Notes: generated by a model not told the origin, from the letters alone. DNA of 64,000 nucleotides from Novosphingobium sp. EMRT-2 (GCF_005145025.1 NZ_CP039695.1:1793501-1857500); one strand, 5' to 3'; shown: positions 51,443-60,244, numbered from the stretch's first letter. A program made the numbers and translations.

Positions 51443-52456
51443 ATGACGCACCGTATCCGCGCCGCCAGCGCGCAGGACCTCCAGCACTTGTACGAGATGG
51501 CCAAGCTGACCGGCGGCGGCTTCACCAACCTGCCGCCCGACCGCAAGGCGCTGCAGGCCAAGCTCGACCGCTCGGCCGAAGCCTATGGCACCGAGGAAAC
51601 GGGCGGCGACGAACTGTTCGTGCTGGTGCTGGAGGACATCGAGACCGGCGAAGTGCGCGGCACCGCGCAGCTGTTCACGCGCGTCGGTCTGCAGTGGCCG
51701 TTCTATTCCTATCGCATGGCCACGCTGACCCAGCATTCCAAGGAACTGGGCCGCACCTTCCGCGCCGAAATGCTCAACCTCGTCACCGATCTCGAAGGGT
51801 CGAGCGAGGTCGGCGGGCTGTTCCTGCACCCGTCCGAGCGCGCCGGTGGCCTCGGCATGTTGCTGGCGCGCAGCCGCTACCTGTTCATCGCCATGCACCG
51901 CCCGCGTTTTTCCGACCGCATCCTGGCCGAATTGCGCGGCATCATCGACGAACGCGGCGGATCGCCTTTCTGGGATGGCGTAGCCGGGCGCTTCTTCGGC
52001 ATGAGCTTCCAGGAAGCGGACTATTTCAACGCCATCAACGGCAACCAGTTCATCGCCGATCTGATGCCCAAGCACCCGGTCTATATCGCGATGCTGCCCG
52101 ATTCGGCGCGCAGCGCGATCGGCCTGCCCCACCCCTCCGGCCGTGCCGCGATGCGCATGCTGGAAGGCGAAGGCTTTGCCAACGAAGGCTATTTCGACAT
52201 CTTCGATGGCGGCCCGACGATGACCGCGCGCACCGACCGGGTGAAATCGATCGCCGAGGCGCGCCATGTGCAAGTGGCGCGGGTCTGCCCGCCCGACAAT
52301 CCGAAGAAGGCGCTCGCCGCCACCGGCCACCTTTCCACCTTCCGCTGCACCTTCGCGGAAATCGGGGAGGATGGTGACGGGGTGACGCTCGATCCCATGG
52401 CCGCCGCCGCGCTGGACGTGCGCGAGGGCGACATGATCTGGCATGTGGAACGCTAA
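51443..52456 (+). CDS. astA: Arginine N-succinyltransferase
   Basis: A 337-residue AstA, the first enzyme of the arginine succinyltransferase pathway (arginine plus succinyl-CoA to N2-succinylarginine). Family features include RAASAQDLQHLYEMAKLTGGGFTNLPPD at the start, GLFLHPSERAGGLGMLLARSRYLFIA for CoA binding, and FWDGVAGRFFGMSFQEADYFN. It is a single-subunit type. 27 bases separate it from astB. Confidence 0.95.
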   Translation: MTHRIRAASAQDLQHLYEMAKLTGGGFTNLPPDRKALQAKLDRSAEAYGTEETGGDELFVLVLEDIETGEVRGTAQLFTRVGLQWPFYSYRMATLTQHSKELGRTFRAEMLNLVTDLEGSSEVGGLFLHPSERAGGLGMLLARSRYLFIAMHRPRFSDRILAELRGIIDERGGSPFWDGVAGRFFGMSFQEADYFNAINGNQFIADLMPKHPVYIAMLPDSARSAIGLPHPSGRAAMRMLEGEGFANEGYFDIFDGGPTMTARTDRVKSIAEARHVQVARVCPPDNPKKALAATGHLSTFRCTFAEIGEDGDGVTLDPMAAAALDVREGDMIWHVER

Positions 52457-52483
52457 GGCCGCGCGAACCGGACGGAGTCTCCT

Positions 52484-53749
52484 GTGAAACTGGTGGAAAT
52501 CAACTTCGACGGCATCGTCGGCCCGAGCCACAACTACGCGGGGCTGAGCCTTGGCAACCTCGCCTCGGCCAGCCACGCCGGCGATGTCTCCTATCCCCGC
52601 GCCGCCGCGCTGCAGGGCGTGGCCAAGATGCGGCACAACCTGGCGCTGGGGCTGGCGCAGGGCTTCTTCGCGCCGCTGCCCCGGCCCAATCCCGCGCTGC
52701 TGGACGCCATGGGCCTGACCGCGATCGACGAAGGCGATCCGGTGCAGCGTCGGCTGCGCGCGGCGGCGTGGTCGGCCTCGTCGATGTGGACCGCCAACGC
52801 CGCCACCGTCAGCCCCGCGCCCGATACCGCCGACGGGCGCTGCCACCTGACCCCCGCCAACCTCGTGACGATGCTCCACCGCTCGCAGGAATGGCCGGAC
52901 ACCGCGCGCCAGCTCGCGCTCGCCTTTGCCGACACGGCGCACTTCGCGCTCCACGGCGCGGTTCCGCCGTGCTTCGGCGATGAAGGCGCGGCCAACCACA
53001 TGCGCATGGCCGCGCGACATGACGCACCGGGCATCGAGATCTTCGTCTATGGCCGCACCGGCGGCGCGTTTCCGGCGCGCCAGCACGAACAGGCGAGCCG
53101 CGCTGTCGCCCGGCTGCACGGACTCGATCCGGACCGCGCGCTGTTCATCGAGCAGGCGCCCGAGGCGATCGCCGCCGGCGCCTTCCACAACGACGTGGTC
53201 GCCGTCGCCAACGAACGCGTGCTGTTCACCCACGAACAGGCCTTCGCCGATCCCGAAGGCGCCTATGCCGCGATCCGCGCGAAACTGCCCGAGGCGGAGA
53301 TCGTGATCGTGCCGGCCGCCGCGGTGAGCCTGGCCGACGCGATCCGCAGCTATCTGTTCAACGCGCAGCTGCTGACGCTGCCCGATGGCGACATGGGCCT
53401 GGTGATCCCGCTGGAAGCCTGGGAGAATCCCGCCGTGCGCGGCTGGCTGGACGGGATGCTGGCGGGCAACGGCCCGATCCGCCGCGTGCTGCCGGTGGAC
53501 GTGCGGCAATCGATGGCCAACGGCGGCGGCCCCGCCTGCCTGCGGCTGCGCGTGGTGGCCGATCCCGCCACGGTCGATCCGCGCTTCCTGCTGGACGAGG
53601 CGAAGGCCGACCGGATCGAGGCCACGATCGCCCGGCTCTGGCCCGAACAGATCGACCCGGCCGATCTCGGCCGCGAAACGCTCGTCACCACGGTGCGCGC
53701 GGCGCGGGCCGGTCTGCTTGATGCGCTGGAGCTTGACGCACTGGCCTGA
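52484..53749 (+). CDS. astB: N-succinylarginine dihydrolase
   Basis: A 421-residue AstB of the pentein superfamily, converting succinylarginine to succinylornithine, ammonia and CO2. FDGIVGPSHNYAGLSLGNLAS is the invariant opening; HNDVVAVANERVLFTHEQAF contains the active-site His, and the catalytic Cys is in NGGGPACLRLRVV near the C-terminus. No astC or astD follows; the later steps must be encoded elsewhere. Confidence 0.95.
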   Translation: MKLVEINFDGIVGPSHNYAGLSLGNLASASHAGDVSYPRAAALQGVAKMRHNLALGLAQGFFAPLPRPNPALLDAMGLTAIDEGDPVQRRLRAAAWSASSMWTANAATVSPAPDTADGRCHLTPANLVTMLHRSQEWPDTARQLALAFADTAHFALHGAVPPCFGDEGAANHMRMAARHDAPGIEIFVYGRTGGAFPARQHEQASRAVARLHGLDPDRALFIEQAPEAIAAGAFHNDVVAVANERVLFTHEQAFADPEGAYAAIRAKLPEAEIVIVPAAAVSLADAIRSYLFNAQLLTLPDGDMGLVIPLEAWENPAVRGWLDGMLAGNGPIRRVLPVDVRQSMANGGGPACLRLRVVADPATVDPRFLLDEAKADRIEATIARLWPEQIDPADLGRETLVTTVRAARAGLLDALELDALA

Positions 53750-53823
53750 CCCCGCAGCGGGATCACTCCCACATTGGAACATCGGGACCCGCAGATTTCC
53801 GTACCTGTCGCCGCGTTTTACAG

Positions 53824-53840
53824 TTACCATCCGGTTAACC
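53824..53840. promoter_or_regulatory. CtrA-like site TTAC-N7-TTAACC
   Basis: TTACC and TTAACC at the spacing of a CtrA full site (TTAA-N7-TTAA, one mismatch), about 109 bases before the 76-residue gene. Suggestive only. Confidence 0.35.
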
Positions 53841-53948
53841 TTGCTCGTCCCCGGAAATCCGGGGCTGGCACGATGATTGCTGACTGGTGGTTGTAAAATG
53901 GCGCCGGCCGTCCCCGCAGAGAAGGACGCAGCGGCGCAGGGGATAACA

Positions 53949-54179
53949 ATGTTCGGAAAGCTCGGTCGTCTTTTCGTCATCAAGACACGCTTCGAAGCCT
54001 GCGCCATCATCTATGCGCTGGCGTTGGGCGCGGTCGAGCGCGGGCAGGTTTACCTGTCGGTCTATCCCGGATTCGGGGGCAAGCTGCTGTTCCTGGCCTG
54101 CACCACCGCCGTGTTCATGGCCGGATCGAAGATCTTCGACTGCCTGCGCCACGAACAGGCTGCCAGGCTGCGGCTATAG
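53949..54179 (+). CDS. Conserved small membrane protein, 76 residues
   Basis: A 76-residue protein: MFGKLGRLFVIKTRFEACAI, then a hydrophobic stretch (IIYALALGAVERG), a polar turn with VYLSVYPGFGG, and a second membrane helix (KLLFLACTTAVFMAG) followed by SKIFDCLRHEQAARLRL. Two membrane spans with a short loop are likely. No known family is recognised, though the composition is natural. A CtrA-like motif lies upstream. Repeat copy C follows. Confidence 0.78.
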   Translation: MFGKLGRLFVIKTRFEACAIIYALALGAVERGQVYLSVYPGFGGKLLFLACTTAVFMAGSKIFDCLRHEQAARLRL

Positions 54180-54202
54180 CGCCAGACGGTTCCACCCCGG
54201 CA

Positions 54203-54285
54203 TCGTCATTGCGAGCGCAGCGAAGCAATCCAGAGTCCCACGTGCCGCTCTGGATTGCCACGGGGCTTCGTCCCTCGCAATGACT
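54203..54285. repeat. Dispersed palindromic repeat, copy C
   Basis: TCGTCATTGCGAGCGC and GAAGCAATCCAGAG on the left, CTCTGGATTGCCACGGGGCT and CCCTCGCAATGACT on the right, with a variable 12-base centre. It lies between two convergent genes and has the same orientation as copies A and D. Confidence 0.92.
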
Positions 54286-54307
54286 AAGCCAGGGAATACC
54301 TCACGCG

Positions 54308-54781
54308 CTACAGCACGCGCCAGACCCACAGCTTGATGCCCAGCGGAAAGCGCGCGCCCGAACAGATGAAGATCGAGCGGTTCATCCATTCGTACCGGCC
54401 CTTGGGCGCGATGAATTCCGGCACCGTGCGGAAATAGTATTCCGCCGGGTCCACCGCGTCCCCGGCGGCGAGCCGCTGCATCACCTCGGGCGGGCCGTGG
54501 CGCAGGCCACGGTTGCGGATCTGGATGACCACGCCGTCGTCGGTCTCCAGCGCGTAGATCGCGTCGGCCACCGTCACTCCGTCGGGGCGGGTCAGTTGCC
54601 AGTCCGCCGCGTTGCCGACCAGCTTTCCGCTGATCAGCGGCCCTTCCACGCGCCCGCCGCCCACGATCGGGATGATCCGCCGCGTCCCGTCATAGGTTTC
54701 GCCGATGGGACGCGGCGGTTCGAGATCGCCGGTGGCCTCGTAAACGAATTCGAGGCCCGGCGGACTTACCGGCGGATTCAC
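54308..54781 (-). CDS. DUF3237 protein coupled to the stilbene oxygenase
   Basis: A 157-residue DUF3237 protein: LEFVYEATGDLEPPRPIGETYDGTRRIIPIVGGGRVEGPLISGKLVG is the family core, then VVIQIRNRGLRHGPPEVMQRLAAGDAVDPAEYYFRTVPEF. The fold is a beta barrel; the family's function is unknown, though it turns up in aromatic and steroid loci. The GTG start overlaps the oxygenase stop (GTGA), so the two are translationally linked. Confidence 0.9.
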   Translation of the reverse strand: MNPPVSPPGLEFVYEATGDLEPPRPIGETYDGTRRIIPIVGGGRVEGPLISGKLVGNAADWQLTRPDGVTVADAIYALETDDGVVIQIRNRGLRHGPPEVMQRLAAGDAVDPAEYYFRTVPEFIAPKGRYEWMNRSIFICSGARFPLGIKLWVWRVL

Positions 54782-56259
54782 GCGGCCGCCGCTTCGAGCA
54801 GGCCGATGTCTTCGGCATTGGCCCAGTTGCCGTGCAAGCCGAAGCGCAGGCGGATGGGAACGTTGATCGTGGCGATAGGCCCCTTCTCGATAGCGAGCGC
54901 GTCGAAGATCAGCAGATCGCTGCGCTGTTCCTCCAGCCGGTTGCAGACCTGCACGATCCAGCCATCGCCTTCGGGCGCGTCTTTGGAGCGGGGGACGAAC
55001 GCCGGCTCCTGCAGGCTGCTGACCGGGCCGCACCACCAGTGCTGTTCGGCACCGGTCTCGAAGTCCTTGAGGAACAGGCAGTTCATCAACGCGCCGGCGG
55101 CGCTGCCGCCGCGCAGCTCGACCGGGCGCTTCATGTCCATCTCCAGCCCCCAGCCGTAGCGCGTCTTGCGACCGGTGAAGCGATCGTCGATGCGCGGAAA
55201 CTCGCTGGCGGTGTCGGTAAGCTGCCGGATTTCGGCGAAATCCTCGCTGTTCGAGGCCATATCGACCACCCAGTCGGTCAGCCGGCTCATCGCTTCCATT
55301 CCGTTGAACGGCGCGCCGTGCACGTCGGGGAAGAACGGGAACATGTTGTTCTTGGCCTCGGGCACGATGAAGTGGATCTTGGTGCCTTCCTGCCAGGCGT
55401 TCAGCACGTGGCTGGCGAAGCAGTTGTCGCGCTTGAACCAGCGGATGTCGGCATCGGTCACGCCATCGCGGCGGGGGATGATTCCCAGATAGACCGGCAG
55501 CGTCGTGTCGAAGCCGAAGTGCGGCTTACCCTGTTCCAGCCGTTCCCAGCTGCCGATCGAGGGCACGATGTGCAGCACCAGGTAATCCTCGGTGATGCCG
55601 AAGTCATGCATCATGCAGTAATAGGGCACCTTGAACCAGATCTCGCGCACCAGTTCGCCCGCCGGGCTGATCTCCATGTAGGTCACGTCGTCGGTGCACA
55701 GGCCCGATGCGGCATAGCCGATCGCCACCATGTTGCCGCTCGCCGGGTCCACCTTGGGATGCGCGGTGAAGGTCTGCCCGGTCATCTTGCCGCCGAACTT
55801 CTCGAAGCCGAAGCTCTCCATCGTCGCCGGGTCCATGACCAGCGCGGGGCTGTCCTCCTTCATCGCCCACAGCTTGCCGCCGAAGATGAAGGCGTTGGTG
55901 TTGGCGGTGGAGCGGATCTCGCCCTTCACGCTCTCGTCGTCGGTCAGCGGGTTGCGATAGGCGCCGAACAGCGCCTTGCCGGCCTCGTTCTCCAGCTTCC
56001 ACTTGTCGGTCTTCGCCCAGCGCTGGCGGAAATCGCACTGGCCATCGTGGATGTGGAAACGGGTGATCATGCCATCGCCGTTGAAGGCGATGTCGTCCCC
56101 CAGCCGCGGCGGAAATTGCGGGTCGGGCTGGACGCGGTAGAATGCGCCGTTTAACTCCTGCGGAATCGTGCCTTCGTGGGCCAGATCGGCGATATCCGCC
56201 TCCACCCGCGACGGCGTGTTGAAGCCCGTGAAACTCGGGGTTTTTGGAAATTCGGCCAT
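54778..56259 (-). CDS. Carotenoid-oxygenase-family stilbene dioxygenase, NOV1-like
   Basis: A 493-residue RPE65/lignostilbene dioxygenase family member. The four iron ligands are His167 (TAHPK), His218 (MMHDF), His284 (ASHVLNAW) and His476 (LHGNW). Phe59, Tyr101 and Lys134 are also present; from memory these are the substrate residues of NOV1 of Novosphingobium aromaticivorans at identical numbers. That enzyme cleaves the central double bond of 4-hydroxystilbenes (resveratrol, lignostilbenes) to two aldehydes. AGGAGG stands before the ATG. It is divergent from a MarR gene with a palindrome at the start. Confidence 0.95.
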   Translation of the reverse strand: MAEFPKTPSFTGFNTPSRVEADIADLAHEGTIPQELNGAFYRVQPDPQFPPRLGDDIAFNGDGMITRFHIHDGQCDFRQRWAKTDKWKLENEAGKALFGAYRNPLTDDESVKGEIRSTANTNAFIFGGKLWAMKEDSPALVMDPATMESFGFEKFGGKMTGQTFTAHPKVDPASGNMVAIGYAASGLCTDDVTYMEISPAGELVREIWFKVPYYCMMHDFGITEDYLVLHIVPSIGSWERLEQGKPHFGFDTTLPVYLGIIPRRDGVTDADIRWFKRDNCFASHVLNAWQEGTKIHFIVPEAKNNMFPFFPDVHGAPFNGMEAMSRLTDWVVDMASNSEDFAEIRQLTDTASEFPRIDDRFTGRKTRYGWGLEMDMKRPVELRGGSAAGALMNCLFLKDFETGAEQHWWCGPVSSLQEPAFVPRSKDAPEGDGWIVQVCNRLEEQRSDLLIFDALAIEKGPIATINVPIRLRFGLHGNWANAEDIGLLEAAAA

Positions 56260-56277
56260 GGCATCCTCCTTGTGATA

Positions 56278-56294
56278 TTTGTATGCTACACAAA
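56278..56294. promoter_or_regulatory. Probable MarR operator
   Basis: A 17-base imperfect palindrome with arms TTTGT and ACAAA, lying 18 bases upstream of the oxygenase ATG and 24 bases before the MarR GTG. Size and position are typical for a MarR-family autoregulatory operator controlling both divergent transcripts. Confidence 0.65.
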
Positions 56295-56317
56295 CAAATA
56301 AGCAAGGGGCATCGGGG

Positions 56318-56797
56318 GTGGATGCATTGATCAAGGACAAATTCGTGGACGCGATTACGCCGGCCGAGCCGGAATCCGGCGATATCGGCGCGATCAACGA
56401 CATCCTGGGGTTCCACATCCGCCTGGCCCACGGTGCCTGCCTGCGCCACTTTACCGAGACATTTACCGATCTCGATCTGACGCAGAAGCAGGTTTCGGTG
56501 CTGTGGCTGGTCGATGACCATCCCGGCATCGCCCAGACCGATCTGGCGCAGCGCCTGCGCATGGACCGCGCGACGACGATGGCGATCATCAACCGGCTTC
56601 AGGCCAAGCACCTCCTGCGCCGCGACCGTTCGCCCAGGGACGGGCGCAAGCAGGCGCTCTATCTGGAGCCGGCCGGGGTGGAAATGCTGGCCAGCGCCAA
56701 GCGCGCGATCGGCGAGCACGAAGCCTGGGTCAAAAGCCGCTTCAGCGATCGCGAGGTGAAGATCCTGCTGGAATTGCTGGCGCGCATTCACGAATGA
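56318..56797 (+). CDS. MarR-family transcriptional regulator
   Basis: A 159-residue winged-helix regulator. The DNA-binding domain is DLTQKQVSVLWLVDDHPGIAQTDLAQRLRMDRATTMAIINRLQAKHLLRRDRSPRDGRKQALYL (about 58-122), with the wing DRSPRDGRK. I use the GTG at 56318 (AAGGGG 8 bases upstream). Position back-to-back with the stilbene oxygenase suggests it senses a phenolic ligand and represses that gene; the MFS gene at 56858 follows 60 bases later. Confidence 0.88.
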   Translation: MDALIKDKFVDAITPAEPESGDIGAINDILGFHIRLAHGACLRHFTETFTDLDLTQKQVSVLWLVDDHPGIAQTDLAQRLRMDRATTMAIINRLQAKHLLRRDRSPRDGRKQALYLEPAGVEMLASAKRAIGEHEAWVKSRFSDREVKILLELLARIHE

Positions 56798-56857
56798 GTT
56801 ATAAGAAATAACAGTTTCGGCGCCGGCAGGGACCGATCTGGCGCGAAGGGGAGAGTG

Positions 56858-58186
56858 ATGGCCGATACGAGCACCGATCCACGCAGCATCCTCGACGATG
56901 CCCCGATGACCGCACGGCAATGGATCGCGGTTGTCATCACGATCTTCCTCAACGCGCTGGACGGCTTCGACGTGCTGTCGAGCGCCTTTGCCGGCCCCGG
57001 CATCAAGAAGGAATGGCACCTCGCCCCCGACGGGCTGGGCGCGGTGCTGTCGATGGAACTGATCGGCATGGGCCTCGGCTCGCTGCTGCTGGGCGGCGCG
57101 GCCGACCGCTTCGGCCGGCGCCGGACCACGCTGGGCTGCCTGCTGCTGATGGTGGTGGGCATGTTCATGGCGACCACCGCCACGTCGCCGGTCGGCCTTT
57201 CGATCTGGCGCATCATCACCGGCCTCGGCATCGGCGGGATGCTGGCCGCGATCAACGCGATCGCCTTCGAGCTTTCCAGCCGCAAGGCGCGCAGCATGGC
57301 GATGTCGCTGATGGTGATCGGCTATCCGCTCGGCGCGTTCCTGGGCGGCCTGGTCGCGGCGCAATTGCTGAAAGCGCACGACTGGCGTTCGGTGTTCCTG
57401 TTCGGCGGGACGATGACCGCCATCTGCCTGCCGCTGGTGTGGTTCCTCGTGCCCGAAACGCCGGCGTGGCTGATGCGCGCCCGGCCCGCCGGCGCGCTGG
57501 AGAAGATCAACCGCGCGCTCGCCGCGCTGGGCCAGCCGGCGATCGGCGCGCTGCCCCCGCCGGCGCCGCACGAGCAGAAGGCCAGCCTGGCCGACATCTT
57601 CAGCCCCGCGCTGCGCAAGGCCACCCTGATCCTCTCGCTCGGCTATGCCGCCCACGCGCTGACGTTCTACTACATCCTCAAGATGACGCCCTCGATCATG
57701 TCCGATCCGCAGTTCGCCGGGCAGAATTTCACGCAGGCGCAGGGCGCGGGCGTGCTGGCCTACGCCAACCTTGGCGGCGCGATCGGCGGCGCGGCGTTCG
57801 GCTGGTTCATGCACCGCTTCGGGGTGAAGCAGGCGACGCTGGCGGCGCTGGCGCTGTCGGTGCTGCTGGTCGCGCGCTTCGGCTTCGGCGCCAACAGCCT
57901 GATGGGCTGGACGCTCGCGGTGGTCTCGGTCGGCCTGTTCACCAATTCGGCGATCGTCGGCTTCTACACCGCCTTCGCCGCCGTCTATCCCACGCACGTC
58001 AAGGCCACCGGCACCGGCTTTGCGCTCAGCATCGGCCGCGCCGGGGCGGCGCTTTCGCCCTATCTCGCGGGCACGCTGTTCAAGGCCCAGCTCGGGCTGA
58101 TGACGGTCTCAATCATCATGGCCGCCGGTTCGCTGCTCGCGCTCGCGCTGATGCTGTTCCTGCCGCTGCGGCGCGATCAGCACTGA
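56858..58186 (+). CDS. MFS transporter, aromatic acid:H+ symporter (AAHS) type
   Basis: A 442-residue protein with 12 membrane helices. NALDGFDVLSSAFAGPGI in helix 1 is the AAHS motif (D-G-x-D), and GGAADRFGRRRTTLGCL the loop 2-3 motif. AAHS carriers such as PcaK, MhpT and GenK import benzoate-type acids. With the stilbene oxygenase and MarR gene next door, the cargo is probably a hydroxybenzoate, phenylpropanoid or stilbenoid. Confidence 0.92.
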   Translation: MADTSTDPRSILDDAPMTARQWIAVVITIFLNALDGFDVLSSAFAGPGIKKEWHLAPDGLGAVLSMELIGMGLGSLLLGGAADRFGRRRTTLGCLLLMVVGMFMATTATSPVGLSIWRIITGLGIGGMLAAINAIAFELSSRKARSMAMSLMVIGYPLGAFLGGLVAAQLLKAHDWRSVFLFGGTMTAICLPLVWFLVPETPAWLMRARPAGALEKINRALAALGQPAIGALPPPAPHEQKASLADIFSPALRKATLILSLGYAAHALTFYYILKMTPSIMSDPQFAGQNFTQAQGAGVLAYANLGGAIGGAAFGWFMHRFGVKQATLAALALSVLLVARFGFGANSLMGWTLAVVSVGLFTNSAIVGFYTAFAAVYPTHVKATGTGFALSIGRAGAALSPYLAGTLFKAQLGLMTVSIIMAAGSLLALALMLFLPLRRDQH

Positions 58187-58211
58187 TCGCGGCCGCGGGC
58201 AGGCCCGGCGC

Positions 58212-58991
58212 TCACATCGCGGAAATGCCGCCGTCCAGCTTCAGTTCGGCGCCGGTCATGAAGCGGCTTTCGTCGCTGGCGAGGTAGAGCACGCCCGCCG
58301 CGATGTCGTCGGGCTGGCCCACGCGGCCCAGCGGGATCTGCCGCGCCAGCTTGCCCATCACCACGTCCTTGTCGAGATTGGCGTTGGTGGCGATGCCATC
58401 GAGGATCGGCGTGTCGACGAACGTCGGGTGGACCGAATTGCAGCGCACGTCCCAGCCGCGCTTGGCGCAATAGAGCGCCACCGACTTCGACAGCATCCAC
58501 ACCGCTGCCTTGCTGGCGTTGTAGCCGGGCATCGTGTCCGACGCGATCAGGCCGGCGATCGAGCTGATGTTGACGATCGATCCCGGCTGGTTGTCCTTCA
58601 GCAGCGGCAGCGCCTTCTGGCAGCCCAGGAACACGCTGTCGACGTTGATGGCGAAGCCGCGCCGCCAGTCTTCCAGCGTGCAGGTCTCGATATTGCCGCG
58701 CACGCCCACGCCGGCGTTGTTGACCAGCACCGAAAGCCCGCCGAGCGCTTCGCCCGCCAGCGCGATCGCCGCGTCCCAGTCGTCGGGGCTGGTCACGTCG
58801 TGGCGGATCGCGAAAGCGGTGCCCGCGCCCAGCTCGGCGTTGATCGCCTCGGCCTGCGCCGCCGCTCCCGCGCCGTTGATGTCGGTCAGCAGCACCTTCG
58901 CGCCCTCGCGCGCCAGCATCCATGACTGCGCCGCGCCCAAGCCCTGTGCCGCGCCGGTTACCAGCGCCTTCTTCCCCTGAACCCTGCCCAT
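58212..58991 (-). CDS. SDR-family oxidoreductase
   Basis: A 259-residue classical SDR: TGAAQGLGAAQS (about 12-23), NNAG in VLVNNAGVGVRG, catalytic YNASK and NISSIAGLIASD. DGGIS closes the fold. The ATG at 58991 begins MGRVQGKKALVTG. It converges with the AAHS transporter gene (25 bases) and may act on the aldehyde or alcohol products of the stilbene pathway, or on a hydroxysteroid-like alcohol; the sequence cannot decide. Confidence 0.9.
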   Translation of the reverse strand: MGRVQGKKALVTGAAQGLGAAQSWMLAREGAKVLLTDINGAGAAAQAEAINAELGAGTAFAIRHDVTSPDDWDAAIALAGEALGGLSVLVNNAGVGVRGNIETCTLEDWRRGFAINVDSVFLGCQKALPLLKDNQPGSIVNISSIAGLIASDTMPGYNASKAAVWMLSKSVALYCAKRGWDVRCNSVHPTFVDTPILDGIATNANLDKDVVMGKLARQIPLGRVGQPDDIAAGVLYLASDESRFMTGAELKLDGGISAM

Positions 58992-59014
58992 TCGATCCTC
59001 TCCGTTATGATCTT

Positions 59015-59566
59015 TCAAGTGCCGCCCAGCAGGCGCGGCCCCAGCAGCATGAGCATGCGCACGTCTATGCCATAGCCTTCGGCCCGGCGCGCGGCGATGA
59101 ACCCTTCGATCTCTGCCAGCGGTACGTGATGGACGGTGATGCCTTCGCCTTCCACCCCGCCGCCATCGGACACGCGCTCCAGATCGTGCGCGCGGAACAG
59201 CGTGAAGCTTTCCGAGACCATGCCCGGCGAGGAATGGAACTCGCCCACCGCCTCCATGCGGCCGGGGCGATAGCCGGTTTCCTCTTCCAGCTCGCGCGCA
59301 GCGGCGACGGCGGCGTCCTCGTCCGCGCTGTCGTCATGATCGCCGATCAGCCCCGCCGGCAATTCGATCGATGGCCTGCCCAGCGGCACGCGGAACTGTT
59401 CGACCAGGATCACCCGGTCCGCGCTGTCGATGGCCAGGATCACCGCGGCGCGGATGTTGCGCGTGCGGCTCACGTATTCCCAGCGTCCGCGCGTCTTGGC
59501 GACGATGAACCGCCCTTCCCAGCGCACCTGCTCGGGTTCGTCGCGATACTCGTCTTCCAGGCTCAT
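59015..59566 (-). CDS. Nudix hydrolase (ADP-ribose pyrophosphatase-like)
   Basis: A 183-residue Nudix protein. The box is close to G-x5-E-x7-R-E-U-x-E-E: SIELPAGLIGDHDDSADEDAAVAAARELEEETGY, with an acidic insertion between the glycine and the RELEEETG helix. The preceding VEQFRVPLGRPSIELPAG is the ADP-ribose pyrophosphatase signature. Its ATG overlaps the TPM-protein stop (ATGA), so it ends the operon LemA-TPM-TPM-Nudix. Confidence 0.88.
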   Translation of the reverse strand: MSLEDEYRDEPEQVRWEGRFIVAKTRGRWEYVSRTRNIRAAVILAIDSADRVILVEQFRVPLGRPSIELPAGLIGDHDDSADEDAAVAAARELEEETGYRPGRMEAVGEFHSSPGMVSESFTLFRAHDLERVSDGGGVEGEGITVHHVPLAEIEGFIAARRAEGYGIDVRMLMLLGPRLLGGT

Positions 59567-60243
59567 ACTTCGATCAACCGGTCCGGCAATTCATTCGCGT
59601 CATCATCGGCACGCGGCAGGTGCTGCGCAAGCACCGCGCCCACGCCTTCCACGGCGGCGATCATTCCGTCGGCCACGCGGCCCTGCCGGATTTCGGCCAG
59701 CAGCGCGTGCATGGCATCGCCCCATACCTCTGGCGCGACCCGCGCGGCGATGGCCTCGTCGGCGATGATCTCGGCCCGGTGCTCCGCCATCGACAGGTAG
59801 ATGAGGATGCCGGTGCGCCCGGTGGTGCGGCTTTCGGCGCCGATGCGGAAGCAGGTCAACGCGCGGGCATGGACGCGCGCGCGCTTGATCGGCCGGGGCA
59901 CCAGCCACAGCCGCAGCGGCTCCCAGGCCTGCAGCAGCAGCATGGCCAGGAACTTGACCACCGCCACGGTCAGCGCCACCCCCAGCACCGCGCGCGGGCT
60001 CCATTCGGTCGCCCACAGCCCCAGCGCGCGGTCGATCAGCGCGAGGTAGAAGTGCGGCGCGAACTCCAGCGCGGCCAGCGCCAGGAACGCCACCGCCGCC
60101 GCCCAGGCCAGCGCCACGTCGCGATAGGGATCGGACCGCGCGGTCACGATCGTCACGATCTCGCCCGCGCTGCGCAGCTCGGCGGCGGTGACCGCCTGCG
60201 CGATGCGCTGCCGGTCGCTGTCGGTCAAGTGCAAGGCCGCCAT
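59563..60243 (-). CDS. TPM-domain membrane protein, second paralogue
   Basis: A 226-residue protein. ITQAVTAAELRSAGEIVTIV-like opening (LTDSDRQRIAQAVTAAELRSAGEIVTIV) and GILIYLSMAEHRAEIIADEAIAARV in the second half are the TPM (YgcG-type) domain halves, with two membrane helices inserted between them at about 48-68 and 85-108. TPM domains occur next to LemA throughout bacteria; phosphatase and assembly roles have been proposed. Single base between it and the other TPM gene. Confidence 0.88.
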   Translation of the reverse strand: MAALHLTDSDRQRIAQAVTAAELRSAGEIVTIVTARSDPYRDVALAWAAAVAFLALAALEFAPHFYLALIDRALGLWATEWSPRAVLGVALTVAVVKFLAMLLLQAWEPLRLWLVPRPIKRARVHARALTCFRIGAESRTTGRTGILIYLSMAEHRAEIIADEAIAARVAPEVWGDAMHALLAEIRQGRVADGMIAAVEGVGAVLAQHLPRADDDANELPDRLIEV

Positions 60244-60244
60244 C

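Noticed and set aside
51413..54010. An 865-codon open frame on the minus strand across astA and astB
   Set aside because: It covers two well-supported genes on the other strand and reads as low-complexity Arg/His/Gly sequence typical of antisense frames.
55604..57997. A 797-codon minus-strand frame through the MarR and MFS genes
   Set aside because: Shadow of three genes; Arg/His/Gln-rich and no recognised domain.
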